A stretch of DNA of 64,000 bases from Tersicoccus solisilvae (GTDB taxonomy: Bacteria > Actinomycetota > Actinomycetes > Actinomycetales > Micrococcaceae). A program made the translations under genes and the position numbers. The notes under the pieces are model-generated. The model had not been told where the DNA came from. It was given only the letters and a program-made list of their open reading frames with translations, and made no database searches. The stretch is taken from positions 186,001 to 250,000 of the forward strand of contig NZ_BMJI01000001.1 of NCBI RefSeq assembly GCF_014643255.1. The letters are read 5' to 3'. Shown piece after piece: positions 31,193 to 39,959 of the stretch (position 1 is its first letter; each line of letters begins with the position of its first letter).

Positions 31193-31226
31193 ACGAGGCC
31201 CTGTTTCACGTGAAACAGGGCCTCGT
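31193..31226. terminator. parS site 2 nested in a 34-bp perfect palindrome after parB
   Basis: The core GTTTCACGTGAAAC (31203-31216) is extended on both sides so that 31193-31209 (ACGAGGCCCTGTTTCAC) is the exact reverse complement of 31210-31226. It starts 15 bp after the parB stop. As RNA it would fold into a long stem with a T-rich, CT-rich 3' flank, so it may double as the parB terminator. Confidence 0.8.
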
Positions 31227-31331
31227 TCTCGTCGAGCGACCATCGATTCCTCCGTTGATGCCAGATAGGTGCGGTCGACCGGACCGGAACGACCGTCGTG
31301 GCGCTCGTCGGATTCGGCTGCTGAGCACGGT

Positions 31332-31345
31332 GTTTCACGTGAAAC
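31332..31345. other. parS site 3
   Basis: Perfect GTTTCACGTGAAAC, preceded by T as in the 16-bp consensus. It lies in the gene-free region after parB. Confidence 0.9.
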
Positions 31346-31593
31346 GTTGTCGCATGGTGTCGCGTCCTCGTCTGCTGGACGGTCGAATCTTCGGCGTCGC
31401 CGGATTCGGCATGGTTCGTGTGACACAGCCCGGGCTTTGATCCCGTCGGGAAGAACGATGGCGAATTCTCCGCGTCATCGTCCATGAGGCAGCGGTTGGG
31501 TGCCACTGCGGGTGGATGCAGTCGATTGTTGGCATGCCCGATCCCTCGCTCACACCGTCACAGAGGCTTTCACGTCATGAGTGCTGTGCCGAC

Positions 31594-31607
31594 GTTTCAC
31601 GTGAAAC
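31594..31607. other. parS site 4 with a degenerate neighbour
   Basis: Perfect GTTTCACGTGAAAC. About 15 bp to the left, GCTTTCACGTCATGAG (31566-31581) keeps only the left half of a parS, a possible decayed site. Confidence 0.88.
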
Positions 31608-31778
31608 CCTCTCGCGGAGGTGCAAACGTCCAGCCACGGCGTTGTGAAGTCACGAAGCTCCCCGCCTCCGGAGCGCATCTGACACGGGTCACCGGCCGCT
31701 GTCGGTGAGCGACGCACTGGGCTCGTTGAAGGGGACCTTCGTGTGTGGCTAGTGAAGGGGCCATAGAGGAATCGTGTT

Positions 31779-31792
31779 GTTTCACGTGAAAC
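31779..31792. other. parS site 5
   Basis: Perfect GTTTCACGTGAAAC in the gene-free region. Confidence 0.9.
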
Positions 31793-32065
31793 GTGAGTCG
31801 CTGCAGTGCCTGAACCCATTGGCTCCACTGCCGCGTTCCCATCGCTACAGGTCCGACACCGTTGCTGGGTTCTTCCTCCGCCAGCAGTTCGGGTTCAGCG
31901 GGGTCTTCTTCGCGGAGTTCGCATCTGTATGAGCAACGCCGACGACACATCGCGAAAGTCGGAGACGGATGCTCTGGCCACGCCTCGAGTGGATTCCGGG
32001 CAACGATAGGGCGCGTTCCGTCGTGCTCGTCGGCTCTTAGGCTGACGCATGGGCCACGAGTGGAT

Positions 32066-32079
32066 GTTTCACGTGAAAC
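32066..32079. other. parS site 6
   Basis: Perfect GTTTCACGTGAAAC in the gene-free region. Confidence 0.9.
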
Positions 32080-32377
32080 CGATCGACGATGCGGCAGGCA
32101 CCGATCGACGACGGGGCGCGATCGCTCCGTGCGCACCTGACTCGCCGTACCTTCAATCGCCGCCCCACCCGTTGAATGCAAGGTGCGCTCAAACGCTCAA
32201 CGCTCAATCTGATCGCAGCAAGCGCGGTCTGTCCGCCGCTGCGGCGAGCAGCGCGGAGCGAATACCGTCCGGATGACGCCCGGCAAGGTCGACACGTGAA
32301 CACGCGCTACCGGTAGCCCCATAGCGAGCCGCGATGGTCTATCCAGTGTCTGCGTGGGCGCGGTGTGGAGAACAGCG

Positions 32378-32391
32378 GTTTCACGTGAAAC
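32378..32391. other. parS site 7
   Basis: Perfect GTTTCACGTGAAAC, the rightmost of the cluster, 450 bp before the end of trxA. Confidence 0.9.
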
Positions 32392-32775
32392 GTGCTGTTC
32401 CCGCTGTCGGGACTACTGCTGGAGGTATGGCCGCGCAGACCAAGCGTTTCGCTCCGCCGCGGTAAGACGCTTGCGGGCGGTGTGGCGCGTGCTCGGTGAG
32501 CCGCCCCCGCGACCCGAGACGGCAGCGATTCCGCGGATAGTCCGGATCTCCCATCGACACCGACAGCATGACGATGGTGACGACCGTGCGGGATCCGCGC
32601 ACACCCCGACGAGCAAGAAGGACCAGGCCGTCAACGCGCCGACCCAGCCGACGCGGGCATGCGCCGGCACCGGTCAGGCGACCGAGCACGCGGCCGATGC
32701 AGTTTCTCGATGCAGCTCCTCGTTATCAAGCCGAACCGGTTGACAGTGCTTCAACCGCGATCCGGAGCGACGAGA

Positions 32776-32803
32776 AGGGGCGGGGCCCGAAGGCCCCGCC
32801 CCT
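32776..32803 (-). terminator. trxA transcription terminator
   Basis: AGGGGCGGGGCC (32776-32787) and GGCCCCGCCCCT (32792-32803) make a perfect 12-bp stem with a CGAA tetraloop, 41 bp after the trxA stop on the minus strand. CTTCTCG follows on that strand. Confidence 0.75.
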
Positions 32804-32844
32804 GGCGACCCCGTCATGCGGGAATCGGCTGTCGTATCAGCTGT

Positions 32845-33171
32845 TCAGCCGAGGAACTCGGCGAACGCCTGCTCGAAGTGCTGCTTCGGTCGCGCCCCGA
32901 TGCTCGTGGCCGCGACGTTGCCGTCCTTGAACACGTACACCGCGGGGATCGAGGTGATGCCGTAGGTCGAGGCCACGCCGGGGTTGTCGTCGACGTTGAC
33001 CTTGACGACGTCGACCTTGTCCCGGTGCTCCTCGGCGATCTGATCGAGGATCGGCGAGAGCATGCGACACGGACCGCACCACTCGGCCCAGAAATCAACG
33101 ATCACGGGCTTGTCCGCCTCCAGCACATCGGTCTGGAAGCTGCTGTCGGTGACTTCTCTGGCGTTGCTCAT
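32845..33171 (-). CDS. trxA: Thioredoxin
   Basis: This 108-residue thioredoxin has the active site AEWCGPCRML near residue 30 and the cis-Pro loop YGITSIPAVYVF. It reduces protein disulfides in the cytoplasm. The usual neighbouring trxB (thioredoxin reductase) is not in the window, although trxB-trxA adjacency here is common in actinobacteria. The ATG at 33171 has AGGAGG close upstream. A hairpin terminator follows. Confidence 0.95.
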   Translation of the reverse strand: MSNAREVTDSSFQTDVLEADKPVIVDFWAEWCGPCRMLSPILDQIAEEHRDKVDVVKVNVDDNPGVASTYGITSIPAVYVFKDGNVAATSIGARPKQHFEQAFAEFLG

Positions 33172-33335
33172 GGTGCCTCCTCGGGCTGCTGGTCGTCGTG
33201 ATGGCGCTCCGTATCGGTCAGCCGATCCGTGCCATCACCTTCTGCCCCGGTCAACCGTGGGACCCGGCGCGATATTCCGCATCGTCGAAGCACCGGGCCA
33301 CGGACGGGGTGGCCGCGCACGCACGTTCTCGATCG

Positions 33336-35042
33336 TCAGCTGAGAGCGATCTCGCTGATCCTCAGGCCGTACGGGTACTGGCCGTTGTTGATCCGAGGCA
33401 GTTCCGTGAAGTTGACGATCACGTACTTGGCGGCCGGCGTTCCGCCGGGCAGCGGAACCGATACGTCGGGGGAGGTGAAGCTGCCCTGCGCGACCTGTCG
33501 GGCGCCGTCGATCGTCGGCGCACTGTTGACCATGATCTGGAAGCTGCCTCCCTGACCGCCCTGTTGGGTGATGTCGACCCGCGAGACCTTCGTCGGCTGC
33601 TGCAGGGTCATGACGAGTGCCAGATTGTCGGCGAGACCGGCGAAATTGGCACCGGAGTAGGTGGAGCTGAACCAGTCGGTCGCCTGGTTGCCGTCGAAGA
33701 GGCGGGGAAGCAGCTGATCCAGCGACGCGATGTCGGGATACTGGTTGTTCTTCATCTCGCGCGTCACCTGGACGATCCGCGGGGGCACCGCCGGTGCGGC
33801 GGGGGCGCTCGACGCGGCCGCCGCACCGGTGGGGCTCGGTGCGGCGGACGAGGGTGCCGCCGACGACGACTGAGCCGCCGGAGTGCCACCGCCACCGGCG
33901 AGATTGCCGAGCTGGGTGTACACGAAGAAGACGCCGGCGATGATCAGGGCGACGACGAGAATGCCGACCAGGGCGCGGGAGAAACGAGGATCGTTCTCCC
34001 GGTCGTCCTCCTCGAGCTCGTCGTCGAGTTCGTCGTCGTTGCGCCGGTCGGCCGCCACCGCGCCGGCCGCGACACCGCCGCCGGTCACCACGCCCGCTCC
34101 GCCGGAACGCCGGTCGCGACCCGGACCATTGTCGTGGTCCTGGTCGTCGGTGCCGCGGTCGTCGAGGTCGTCCCGGTCCCGCGGGCTCGCCTCGTCGAGA
34201 TCGTCCCGATCAGCGAGGTCGGCCTGGTCGTCGAACTCCCGCGGCCGGGTGTCGTCGTCACCGTAGGAGCCCTCGTCGTCGTATCCGGGCTCGTCCCAGG
34301 TGCCGCCGTCGTCGTCGTGATCCGTGTCCTCGTCGCGGGCCCGCGTGTCGACGGTGTCGAAGGAGGTCGTGTCGACGGCATCGGCCGTGTCGTGGGACTC
34401 GGTCTGCGGGGCGGCACCGCGGCCCCGGGAAGCGAGGGCACCCGCCGCACCACCGGCAGCGGCGCCGGCACCGAATCGGCCCAGGCTCCAGCGGCCCCGC
34501 CCACGAGCGGCCCCGGCCCGGTCGGACTCGTCCTCGGTGTCGTCCTCGGGTTCGTCCCGCGACCGGTCGAAGATCTCGGACTCGAGGGCACGGTCGTCCT
34601 CGTCGCGATCCTCGGCGCGGTAGCCGGCGATCGGGCCGCTCTCCGTCGGGGCGCCCGGAGTTCCGCCCTCGGGGCGATCGGCGCGCTCGACGTCGAAGGG
34701 ACGCGCATCGTCCGCGTCGTCGATCTCGACCTCCTCCTCGACGAGCAGCAGGTCGAGCAGCTCGGCGGCGGAGGCCCGATTGGTCACGAGGTAGTGGTGC
34801 CCCTCGGCGCGGCCGAGGTCCAGCACCTGCAGGGGGTCGTTGCGTTCGCCGACGGCCACCTGGCGAGCGTGGTGCGCCATGTCATCGGCGTGCTCCGCGG
34901 CCGGCACGAGGATCGAGACCTTGCGGCTGAGGATCTGATCGACACCGTCGAACACGTAGTCGGCGTCGGCCGAGACGAGGACCTGGCCGGTGACCTTGTA
35001 GCGGCCACCGAGCATGGCGCCGACGTCGACAGGTTGCGACAC
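33336..35042 (-). CDS. MurJ-associated membrane protein with truncated kinase-like N-terminus and discoidin-like exterior
   Basis: About 568 residues from a GTG at 35042. Residues 1-110 (LGGRYKVTGQVLVS, AHHARQVAVGERNDPLQVLDLGR) resemble the N-lobe of the pseudokinase found with actinobacterial MurJ/MviN, but no catalytic loop follows. A 200-residue acidic, Arg/Asp-rich linker leads to one TM helix (ALVGILVVALIIAGVFFVY), a Ser/Ala/Pro stalk and a ~150-residue domain with RLFDGNQATDWFSSTYSG and VDITQQGGQGGSF. These resemble F5/8-type discoidin domains. In mycobacteria similar parts are fused to MviN and controlled by PknB and FhaA; here they are a separate gene upstream of murJ. The function is probably control of peptidoglycan precursor export (inference). 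Confidence 0.8.
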   Translation of the reverse strand: MSQPVDVGAMLGGRYKVTGQVLVSADADYVFDGVDQILSRKVSILVPAAEHADDMAHHARQVAVGERNDPLQVLDLGRAEGHHYLVTNRASAAELLDLLLVEEEVEIDDADDARPFDVERADRPEGGTPGAPTESGPIAGYRAEDRDEDDRALESEIFDRSRDEPEDDTEDESDRAGAARGRGRWSLGRFGAGAAAGGAAGALASRGRGAAPQTESHDTADAVDTTSFDTVDTRARDEDTDHDDDGGTWDEPGYDDEGSYGDDDTRPREFDDQADLADRDDLDEASPRDRDDLDDRGTDDQDHDNGPGRDRRSGGAGVVTGGGVAAGAVAADRRNDDELDDELEEDDRENDPRFSRALVGILVVALIIAGVFFVYTQLGNLAGGGGTPAAQSSSAAPSSAAPSPTGAAAASSAPAAPAVPPRIVQVTREMKNNQYPDIASLDQLLPRLFDGNQATDWFSSTYSGANFAGLADNLALVMTLQQPTKVSRVDITQQGGQGGSFQIMVNSAPTIDGARQVAQGSFTSPDVSVPLPGGTPAAKYVIVNFTELPRINNGQYPYGLRISEIALS

Positions 35043-35228
35043 TGAGAAACCCGCTTCCCCTCGGTGGACGGCGGGACCGGCCGGACCCACCGATCAAGTC
35101 GACGATCCTTCAGTCGATGATCGCTTTCGATCCTATCGAAGCACTCCCGCCGCAGGCGCTGCGGCGCGCGGCAGGACGGCGCTCCGACCATGGGTCCGGC
35201 CATCCCACCCGGCCGGGGACGAGGGCGA

Positions 35229-36959
35229 TCAGCGACGACGGAGCCGGGCCACGAACGGGTCGAGGAAGCTGCCGAGCTCGCGGACCCGGAGCGCCCGCGA
35301 CAGCCCCAGATACACCCCGAGCATGACGACACCGATGACCGCGATGGTGACGACGGCGCTGATCAGGTTGTGCCAGGGGAACCCGTCGGCAGCGAATCCC
35401 CCCATCAGGCGCAGTACCAGACCCCCGATGACGGCCGAGCCGAGCGCCGCGAGCGCCATCCTCAGGTGCGAGTCCAGGATGCGCGCGCCGTCATCGTCCC
35501 CCCCGAGCCGCCGCTTGACCAGGGGCCGCGTGATGACGACGGCGAGGATGTTCTGCACGCTGTACGTCAGCGCCAGCGCGAAGATGAGCCGGCCGGCCGG
35601 CAGTACCCCGGCGTGGTAGGCCAGCTGGATCCCCACGGCGGCCAACACGCCGAACACCGCCAGGCCACACTGGATGAGGAAGGGCGTGCGCGCGTCCTCC
35701 TCCGCGTAGAACACCCGGTTCATCAGGTAGGCGATGCTGAAGAACGGGGCGCTGACGGCCAGCAGCACCACCGTCTGACCCATCACGGCTCCGTCGGCGG
35801 GCCGGCCACCGGCGAACAGCATGCCGAGCGGTCCGGCCAGGACGAGGAGCGCGGCGGCACCGAACACCGTCGCAACACCGGTGGTCCGCATGCCCCGGGA
35901 GAACGCGGCGCGAATGGCCACCACGTCCCCCGATGCCGACGCCGCGGACATCCGGTTGAACAGCACCGTCGCGATCGACAGCGCCACGATGGCGTGCGGC
36001 AGCGTGTAGATCATGCTCGCGGTGTCCAGCACGCCCTGCCCGGCGATGTTGTCCCCGGGGCGCTTCGCGCCGGACGCGATCGACGCCGTCGGATAGGTCG
36101 CGAACAGGAACACCCCGTTGCTCACGATCATGGTCAGGATCGTCCAGCCCGCGACCCGCCCCGCCGCGCGCAGGCCGATGCCCCGCCAGCCGAACCGCGG
36201 CCGCAGACCGAGACGCAGCCGACGCAGCGGCCACAGCAGCATCAGTGCCTGGCACACGACACCGAGCGTCGAGCTGCCCGCGAGGAGCACCGTCTGCGCC
36301 GGTGTCCAGGTCGCCACCGTGTGCGGCGTGAGCTCGCCGTTGCGGCCCATGGTCGCCACGAAGACGACGAGACCGGCGATGGCGACGACGTTGTTCACCG
36401 CGGGCGCCCACATGTACCAGCCGAACCGGCCGTGCGCGTTGAGGATCTGGCCGAGGGTGGCGTACAGGCCGTAGAAGAAGATCTGGGGCAGGCACCACAG
36501 GGCGAACGCGATGCCGAGGTTCAGCTGGTCGGTCGACCAGCCCTGCGTCGTCAGGTGCATCAGCACGCCGGCTCCCACCGTGACCACCAGCGTCAGGCCC
36601 GCCAGGATGATGACGATCAGGGTGACCAGCCGGCTCGTGTAGTCGGCGCCGCCGTCGGGCTGCTTGCTGGCACGGATGATCTGCGGCACCAGCACCGCGT
36701 TGAAGACGCCGGCCGCGAGCATCACGTAGACGAGGTTCGGGAGGTTGTTGGCCGCGGAGAACGTGTCGTACAGCGCGGAGGTGGCGCTGAGGGCATAGCC
36801 GAGCGCGATGATCTTGAGGAACCCGAGCATGCGCGAGACCAGGGTCCCGGCCGCCATGATCGCGCTGGAGCGGGCGGCGGTCGGCGGGGTAGCGGGGTTC
36901 TCAGTCGTGTTCTCTGCGGTGTTCCCCCCCGGGGAGGAGGCGCGCTCTTCGGTGGACAT
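35229..36959 (-). CDS. murJ: Lipid II flippase MurJ (MviN)
   Basis: This 576-residue protein has about 14 TM helices. It moves the peptidoglycan precursor lipid II across the membrane. Conserved stretches include SAIMAAGTLVSRMLGFLKII, PHAIVALSIATVLFNRMS and YLMNRVFYAEEDARTPF. The C-terminal pseudokinase fused to MviN in mycobacteria is missing; the separate protein ending at 33336 appears to take its place. It is read in the same direction as that gene, 186 bp before it. Confidence 0.94.
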   Translation of the reverse strand: MSTEERASSPGGNTAENTTENPATPPTAARSSAIMAAGTLVSRMLGFLKIIALGYALSATSALYDTFSAANNLPNLVYVMLAAGVFNAVLVPQIIRASKQPDGGADYTSRLVTLIVIILAGLTLVVTVGAGVLMHLTTQGWSTDQLNLGIAFALWCLPQIFFYGLYATLGQILNAHGRFGWYMWAPAVNNVVAIAGLVVFVATMGRNGELTPHTVATWTPAQTVLLAGSSTLGVVCQALMLLWPLRRLRLGLRPRFGWRGIGLRAAGRVAGWTILTMIVSNGVFLFATYPTASIASGAKRPGDNIAGQGVLDTASMIYTLPHAIVALSIATVLFNRMSAASASGDVVAIRAAFSRGMRTTGVATVFGAAALLVLAGPLGMLFAGGRPADGAVMGQTVVLLAVSAPFFSIAYLMNRVFYAEEDARTPFLIQCGLAVFGVLAAVGIQLAYHAGVLPAGRLIFALALTYSVQNILAVVITRPLVKRRLGGDDDGARILDSHLRMALAALGSAVIGGLVLRLMGGFAADGFPWHNLISAVVTIAVIGVVMLGVYLGLSRALRVRELGSFLDPFVARLRRR

Positions 36960-37005
36960 CGTTCGTCATCGTCTCAGATCACCGGCCGCGAGCCGGACCG
37001 ACATG

Positions 37006-37506
37006 CTAGGCGTGGTCGGCGAGGACACCGCGGGCCAGGTCGACGATGCGGCGTTCATTGGGGAAGGACAGCCGTGCGGCAAGATCGGCCAGCGGCACCC
37101 AGGCGACGTCGACGGCCTCGTGGTCGGGATCGTTCTCGATCGTCAGATTCCCCCCGGTCGCCCGGAGCAGGAAGTGGTGCACGGTCTTGTGCACGCGGTG
37201 CCCGGTGACGGTGAACCAGTAGTCGATGCTCCCCAGCGGGGCGATCACCTGACCCTCGATCCCGGTCTCCTCGGCGATCTCCCGCGTGGCGGCCTCCTGG
37301 GCACTCTCGTCGTTCTCGGGGTGACCCTTCGGCAGGCACCACTCGAGGCGTCCGCCCCGGTTGATCCGGGCGATGATGGCCACCCGCCGGCCGTCGTCCT
37401 CCAGGTCCACGACGACGCCGCCGGCGGACACTTCCTCGACCGTCGGCAGCGCAGCGGAAACGAACAACGAGTTCCGTTTCGGTGCGCTGGGGACGGGATG
37501 GGCCAT
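37006..37506 (-). CDS. Nudix hydrolase
   Basis: This 166-residue protein contains a complete Nudix box, GHPENDESAQEAATREIAEE followed by TGI, with the REUXEE metal-binding core. It lies between murJ and the tRNA nucleotidyltransferase gene, where mycobacteria have mutT4 (Rv3908). Hydrolysis of nucleoside diphosphate derivatives is expected; the substrate is not evident. The ATG at 37506 is used. Upstream, TACAGT (37514-37519) is a plausible -10 only 7 nt away, so the mRNA may be nearly leaderless, although GGAGGG is also present. Confidence 0.9.
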   Translation of the reverse strand: MAHPVPSAPKRNSLFVSAALPTVEEVSAGGVVVDLEDDGRRVAIIARINRGGRLEWCLPKGHPENDESAQEAATREIAEETGIEGQVIAPLGSIDYWFTVTGHRVHKTVHHFLLRATGGNLTIENDPDHEAVDVAWVPLADLAARLSFPNERRIVDLARGVLADHA

Positions 37507-37615
37507 GCCCTCCACTGTAACTTTGATCGCATCCGGGCCTGAATCGCCCGGCCAGGGCGCATCACCCGATCCGGGGGCGCCGCACCGAGCCGCGGTCTGG
37601 CACTGTAGAAGGACT

Positions 37616-39064
37616 ATGGCGCAGCTGATCGACGTGAACCGGATCGACCCGGTGGTCCGGGAACTCGGTGACCTCTTCCGGGCGGCGGGGCACGAACTGT
37701 CCCTCGTGGGCGGCCCCGTCCGCGACCTGTTCCTCGGCCGATCCTCCCCGGACCTGGACTTCACCACGGACGCCCGCCCCGACGACATCGTCGCGGTGAT
37801 CAAACCCTGGGCCGACGCCTGGTGGGAGATCGGTCGCGACTTCGGCACCATCGCGATGCGCCGCCGCGGGTTCACCCTCGAGGTCACCACCTACCGCGCC
37901 GAGGCCTACGACCCGGCCTCCCGCAAACCCGTGGTCGCCTTCGGCTCCTCCCTCACCGAGGACCTCGCGCGCCGGGACTTCACCGTCAACGCCATGGCGC
38001 TGCGGCTTCCCCACCTCGAACTCGTCGACCCGTTCGGCGGGGTGCGCGACCTGCACGAGCGCCGCCTGCGCACACCCGGCAGCCCCGAGTCGTCCTTCAC
38101 CGATGACCCGCTGCGGATGATGCGCGCGGCCCGGTTCGCCTCCCAGCTCATGGTCACCGTGGACGACGACGTGCAGGCCGCGATGGCGGCGATGGCGGAC
38201 CGGATCGACATCGTCTCCGCCGAGCGGGTCCGGGAGGAGCTGGTGCGCCTGGTCTGCGGTCGCGACCCTCGGGCCGGCATCGACCTGCTCGTCTCGACAG
38301 GGCTGGCCGACCGGATCCTGCCCGAGGTCAGCGCGCTGCGGCTCGAGACGGACGAGCACCACCGGCACAAGGACGTGTACGAGCACTCGCTCACCGTGCT
38401 GGAGCAGGCGATCGAGCTGGAGACCGGGCCGGACGGACCCGTGCCCGCACCCGACTTCGTGTTGCGGTTCGCCGCGCTGATGCACGACGTCGGCAAGCCC
38501 GCCACCCGTCGCTTCGAGTCCGGTGGCGCCGTCAGCTTCCGGCACCACGACGTCGTGGGCGCCAAGCTCACCACGCGACGGATGAAGGCGCTGCGCTTCG
38601 ACAACGACACCATCAAGGCCGTCGCCCACCTGGTGGAACTGCACATGCGGTTCTACGGGTACGGCGACGCCGGCTGGACGGACTCCGCGGTGCGCCGGTA
38701 CGTGACCGACGCCGGGAACAGCCTCGAGCGGCTGCACCGGCTCACGCGCTCCGACGTCACCACCCGCAACCGCCGCAAGGCCGAGCGGCTCGCCTTCGCC
38801 TACGACGACCTGGAACAGCGCATCGCCGTCCTGGCGGAACAGGAGGAGCTCGCCTCGATCCGTCCCGACCTCACCGGCACCGACATCATGCGGATCCTGG
38901 GCATCCCGCCGGGCCCCGTGGTCGGACGCGCCTACCAGTATCTGCTGGGCGTGCGGATGGACCAGGGGCCGCTGCCCGCCGACGAGGCGGAGCGACTGCT
39001 GCGTGCGTGGTGGGACGAGAACGGCGCCGAATCGACCGGACCGGAAACAACGGGAAAAGAATGA
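37616..39064 (+). CDS. CCA tRNA nucleotidyltransferase / poly(A) polymerase family with HD domain
   Basis: The protein has 482 residues. The N-terminal head has GGPVRDLFLGRSSPDLDFTT (G-G-x-V-R-D and D-x-D metal site). The neck has RMMRAARFASQL. The HD phosphohydrolase domain carries MHDVGKP and HHDVVGAKL. It adds or repairs the 3' CCA of tRNAs, which is needed here since both tRNA genes in the window lack encoded CCA. Divergent from the Nudix gene, as in mycobacteria (pcnA, Rv3907c). Confidence 0.94.
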   Translation: MAQLIDVNRIDPVVRELGDLFRAAGHELSLVGGPVRDLFLGRSSPDLDFTTDARPDDIVAVIKPWADAWWEIGRDFGTIAMRRRGFTLEVTTYRAEAYDPASRKPVVAFGSSLTEDLARRDFTVNAMALRLPHLELVDPFGGVRDLHERRLRTPGSPESSFTDDPLRMMRAARFASQLMVTVDDDVQAAMAAMADRIDIVSAERVREELVRLVCGRDPRAGIDLLVSTGLADRILPEVSALRLETDEHHRHKDVYEHSLTVLEQAIELETGPDGPVPAPDFVLRFAALMHDVGKPATRRFESGGAVSFRHHDVVGAKLTTRRMKALRFDNDTIKAVAHLVELHMRFYGYGDAGWTDSAVRRYVTDAGNSLERLHRLTRSDVTTRNRRKAERLAFAYDDLEQRIAVLAEQEELASIRPDLTGTDIMRILGIPPGPVVGRAYQYLLGVRMDQGPLPADEAERLLRAWWDENGAESTGPETTGKE

Positions 39065-39713
39065 CGCGTCACCCATTGCTTTCTTCCGCAACGATGCCGT
39101 AAGGTCGTTCCCGGTGAATCCCCGTCGGATTCACGGAGGTTCCGGAAACAATGGTCCGGAAACTCTTGTCGCCACGTCGATGTCCGAAGGAGGCAGCCAG
39201 GTGATGATGCCATTCCGTCGCGAAACGACCGGGTCTGCTGACCGCCGGCGTGGTGATCGTCCCGGCACGCGCTGACCGGGACCCCCGCCGCACCGTCCAC
39301 CTCGCAGGGGCCGATGTCCGCGTTGCCGACCGCCCGGCATCCGCGTGATCTCGGCCTCGACGGCCGAGCCCGCGCTGATGGTGCCGGGCGGACCGACGGC
39401 GTGGTGAAGGCGCCGGTCTGACCGCGCCGAGCTGATCGCGCCGGTCTGGCGAGCGCGCCTGCCTGTGCGCTGGTCAGTCCGCCCGCGATGACGGCGACCG
39501 TGCGGTGTCCGCATTTCCCCGCGCATTCATCGTCGATATCCGTGGACCTTTTCCGCGGCAGTTCCCTGCCGTCGTCCGCGCCTTTTCCCGCCCATTTCCT
39601 GGCATCACTCGTGCCGCATTCGCTGCGCCGATCCGGCGTGCGTGCCCGTCCGCCGTCGGGCCATGTCGTGCTGCCCGGATCCCGCTGCCTTCCATGCCCG
39701 AGAGGAGGACACC
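39065..39713. other. Largely gene-free spacer with inverted repeats
   Basis: No convincing long gene here. Near the left end, GTGAATCC (39114-39121) and GGATTCAC (39127-39134) form a perfect 8-bp hairpin with a 5-nt loop. It is followed by a TTCCGGA...TCCGGAA inverted pair at about 39139-39160, then AGGAGG ahead of a short ORF. This looks like a structured leader. No known riboswitch or small RNA is recognised. The rest shows nothing I can support. Confidence 0.35.
39204..39275 (+). CDS. Possible 23-residue small ORF behind the hairpins
   Basis: ATG at 39204 (directly followed by another ATG) sits 10 nt after AGGAGG and encodes a short Arg-rich peptide starting MMPFRRETTGSADRRRGDRP. In-frame GTG at 39201 and ATG at 39180 are alternatives. 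A leader peptide linked to the upstream hairpins is conceivable. There is no homology I recognise, and it may be chance. Confidence 0.2.
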   Translation: MMPFRRETTGSADRRRGDRPGTR

Positions 39714-39857
39714 ATGCACACATTCGCCCACCTGCCCCGGCACCTGCTCCGGCTCGCGCTGAGGCTGCTGGCCGGGCCCGCAACCGCGGCCGACCGCCGG
39801 TCGCCGACGACCGTCGCGGACCACCTGCACCCGCTGCATCGGATGCAGATCCGGTGA
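39714..39857 (+). CDS. Small protein of unknown function (47 residues)
   Basis: ATG at 39714 follows GAGAGGAGG by 5 nt, an excellent ribosome-binding site. The peptide begins MHTFAHLPRHLLRLALRLLA and is rich in Leu, His and Arg, with an amphipathic N-terminal helix and no clear TM. It lies about 100 bp before the GT87-like gene in the same direction. No family recognised; support comes only from the start signal. Confidence 0.4.
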   Translation: MHTFAHLPRHLLRLALRLLAGPATAADRRSPTTVADHLHPLHRMQIR

Positions 39858-39959
39858 CTGCCGTAGGCTCGCACCAGTCCGTCCGGTGGGCGGGGAGACG
39901 CCTCCCCACCCACCGGACGGTGTTCGCGTGACGGGCCGGGACCGGCCGGAGAGGATGCG

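Larger units (their letters stand above)
31178..32844. other. Gene-free centromere-like region between parB and trxA
   Basis: This 1.67-kb stretch holds six of the seven parS sites and no frame that looks like a real gene. The open frames here read through parS as FHVK or SRET, begin without ribosome-binding sites, and lack recognisable domains. GC content is lower and more uneven than in the flanking genes. In mycobacteria this interval holds cwlM and trxB among others, so gene loss followed by decay is one explanation, and selection for a ParB loading zone another. Confidence 0.6.

Noticed and set aside
31597-32181. A 194-residue minus-strand frame in the parS region
   Set aside because: It reads through three parS palindromes and has no ribosome-binding site or family resemblance.
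32381-32930. Overlapping frames on both strands between the last parS and trxA
   Set aside because: None has a start signal, domain or gene-like composition, and one enters trxA antisense. A decayed gene is possible but not supported.
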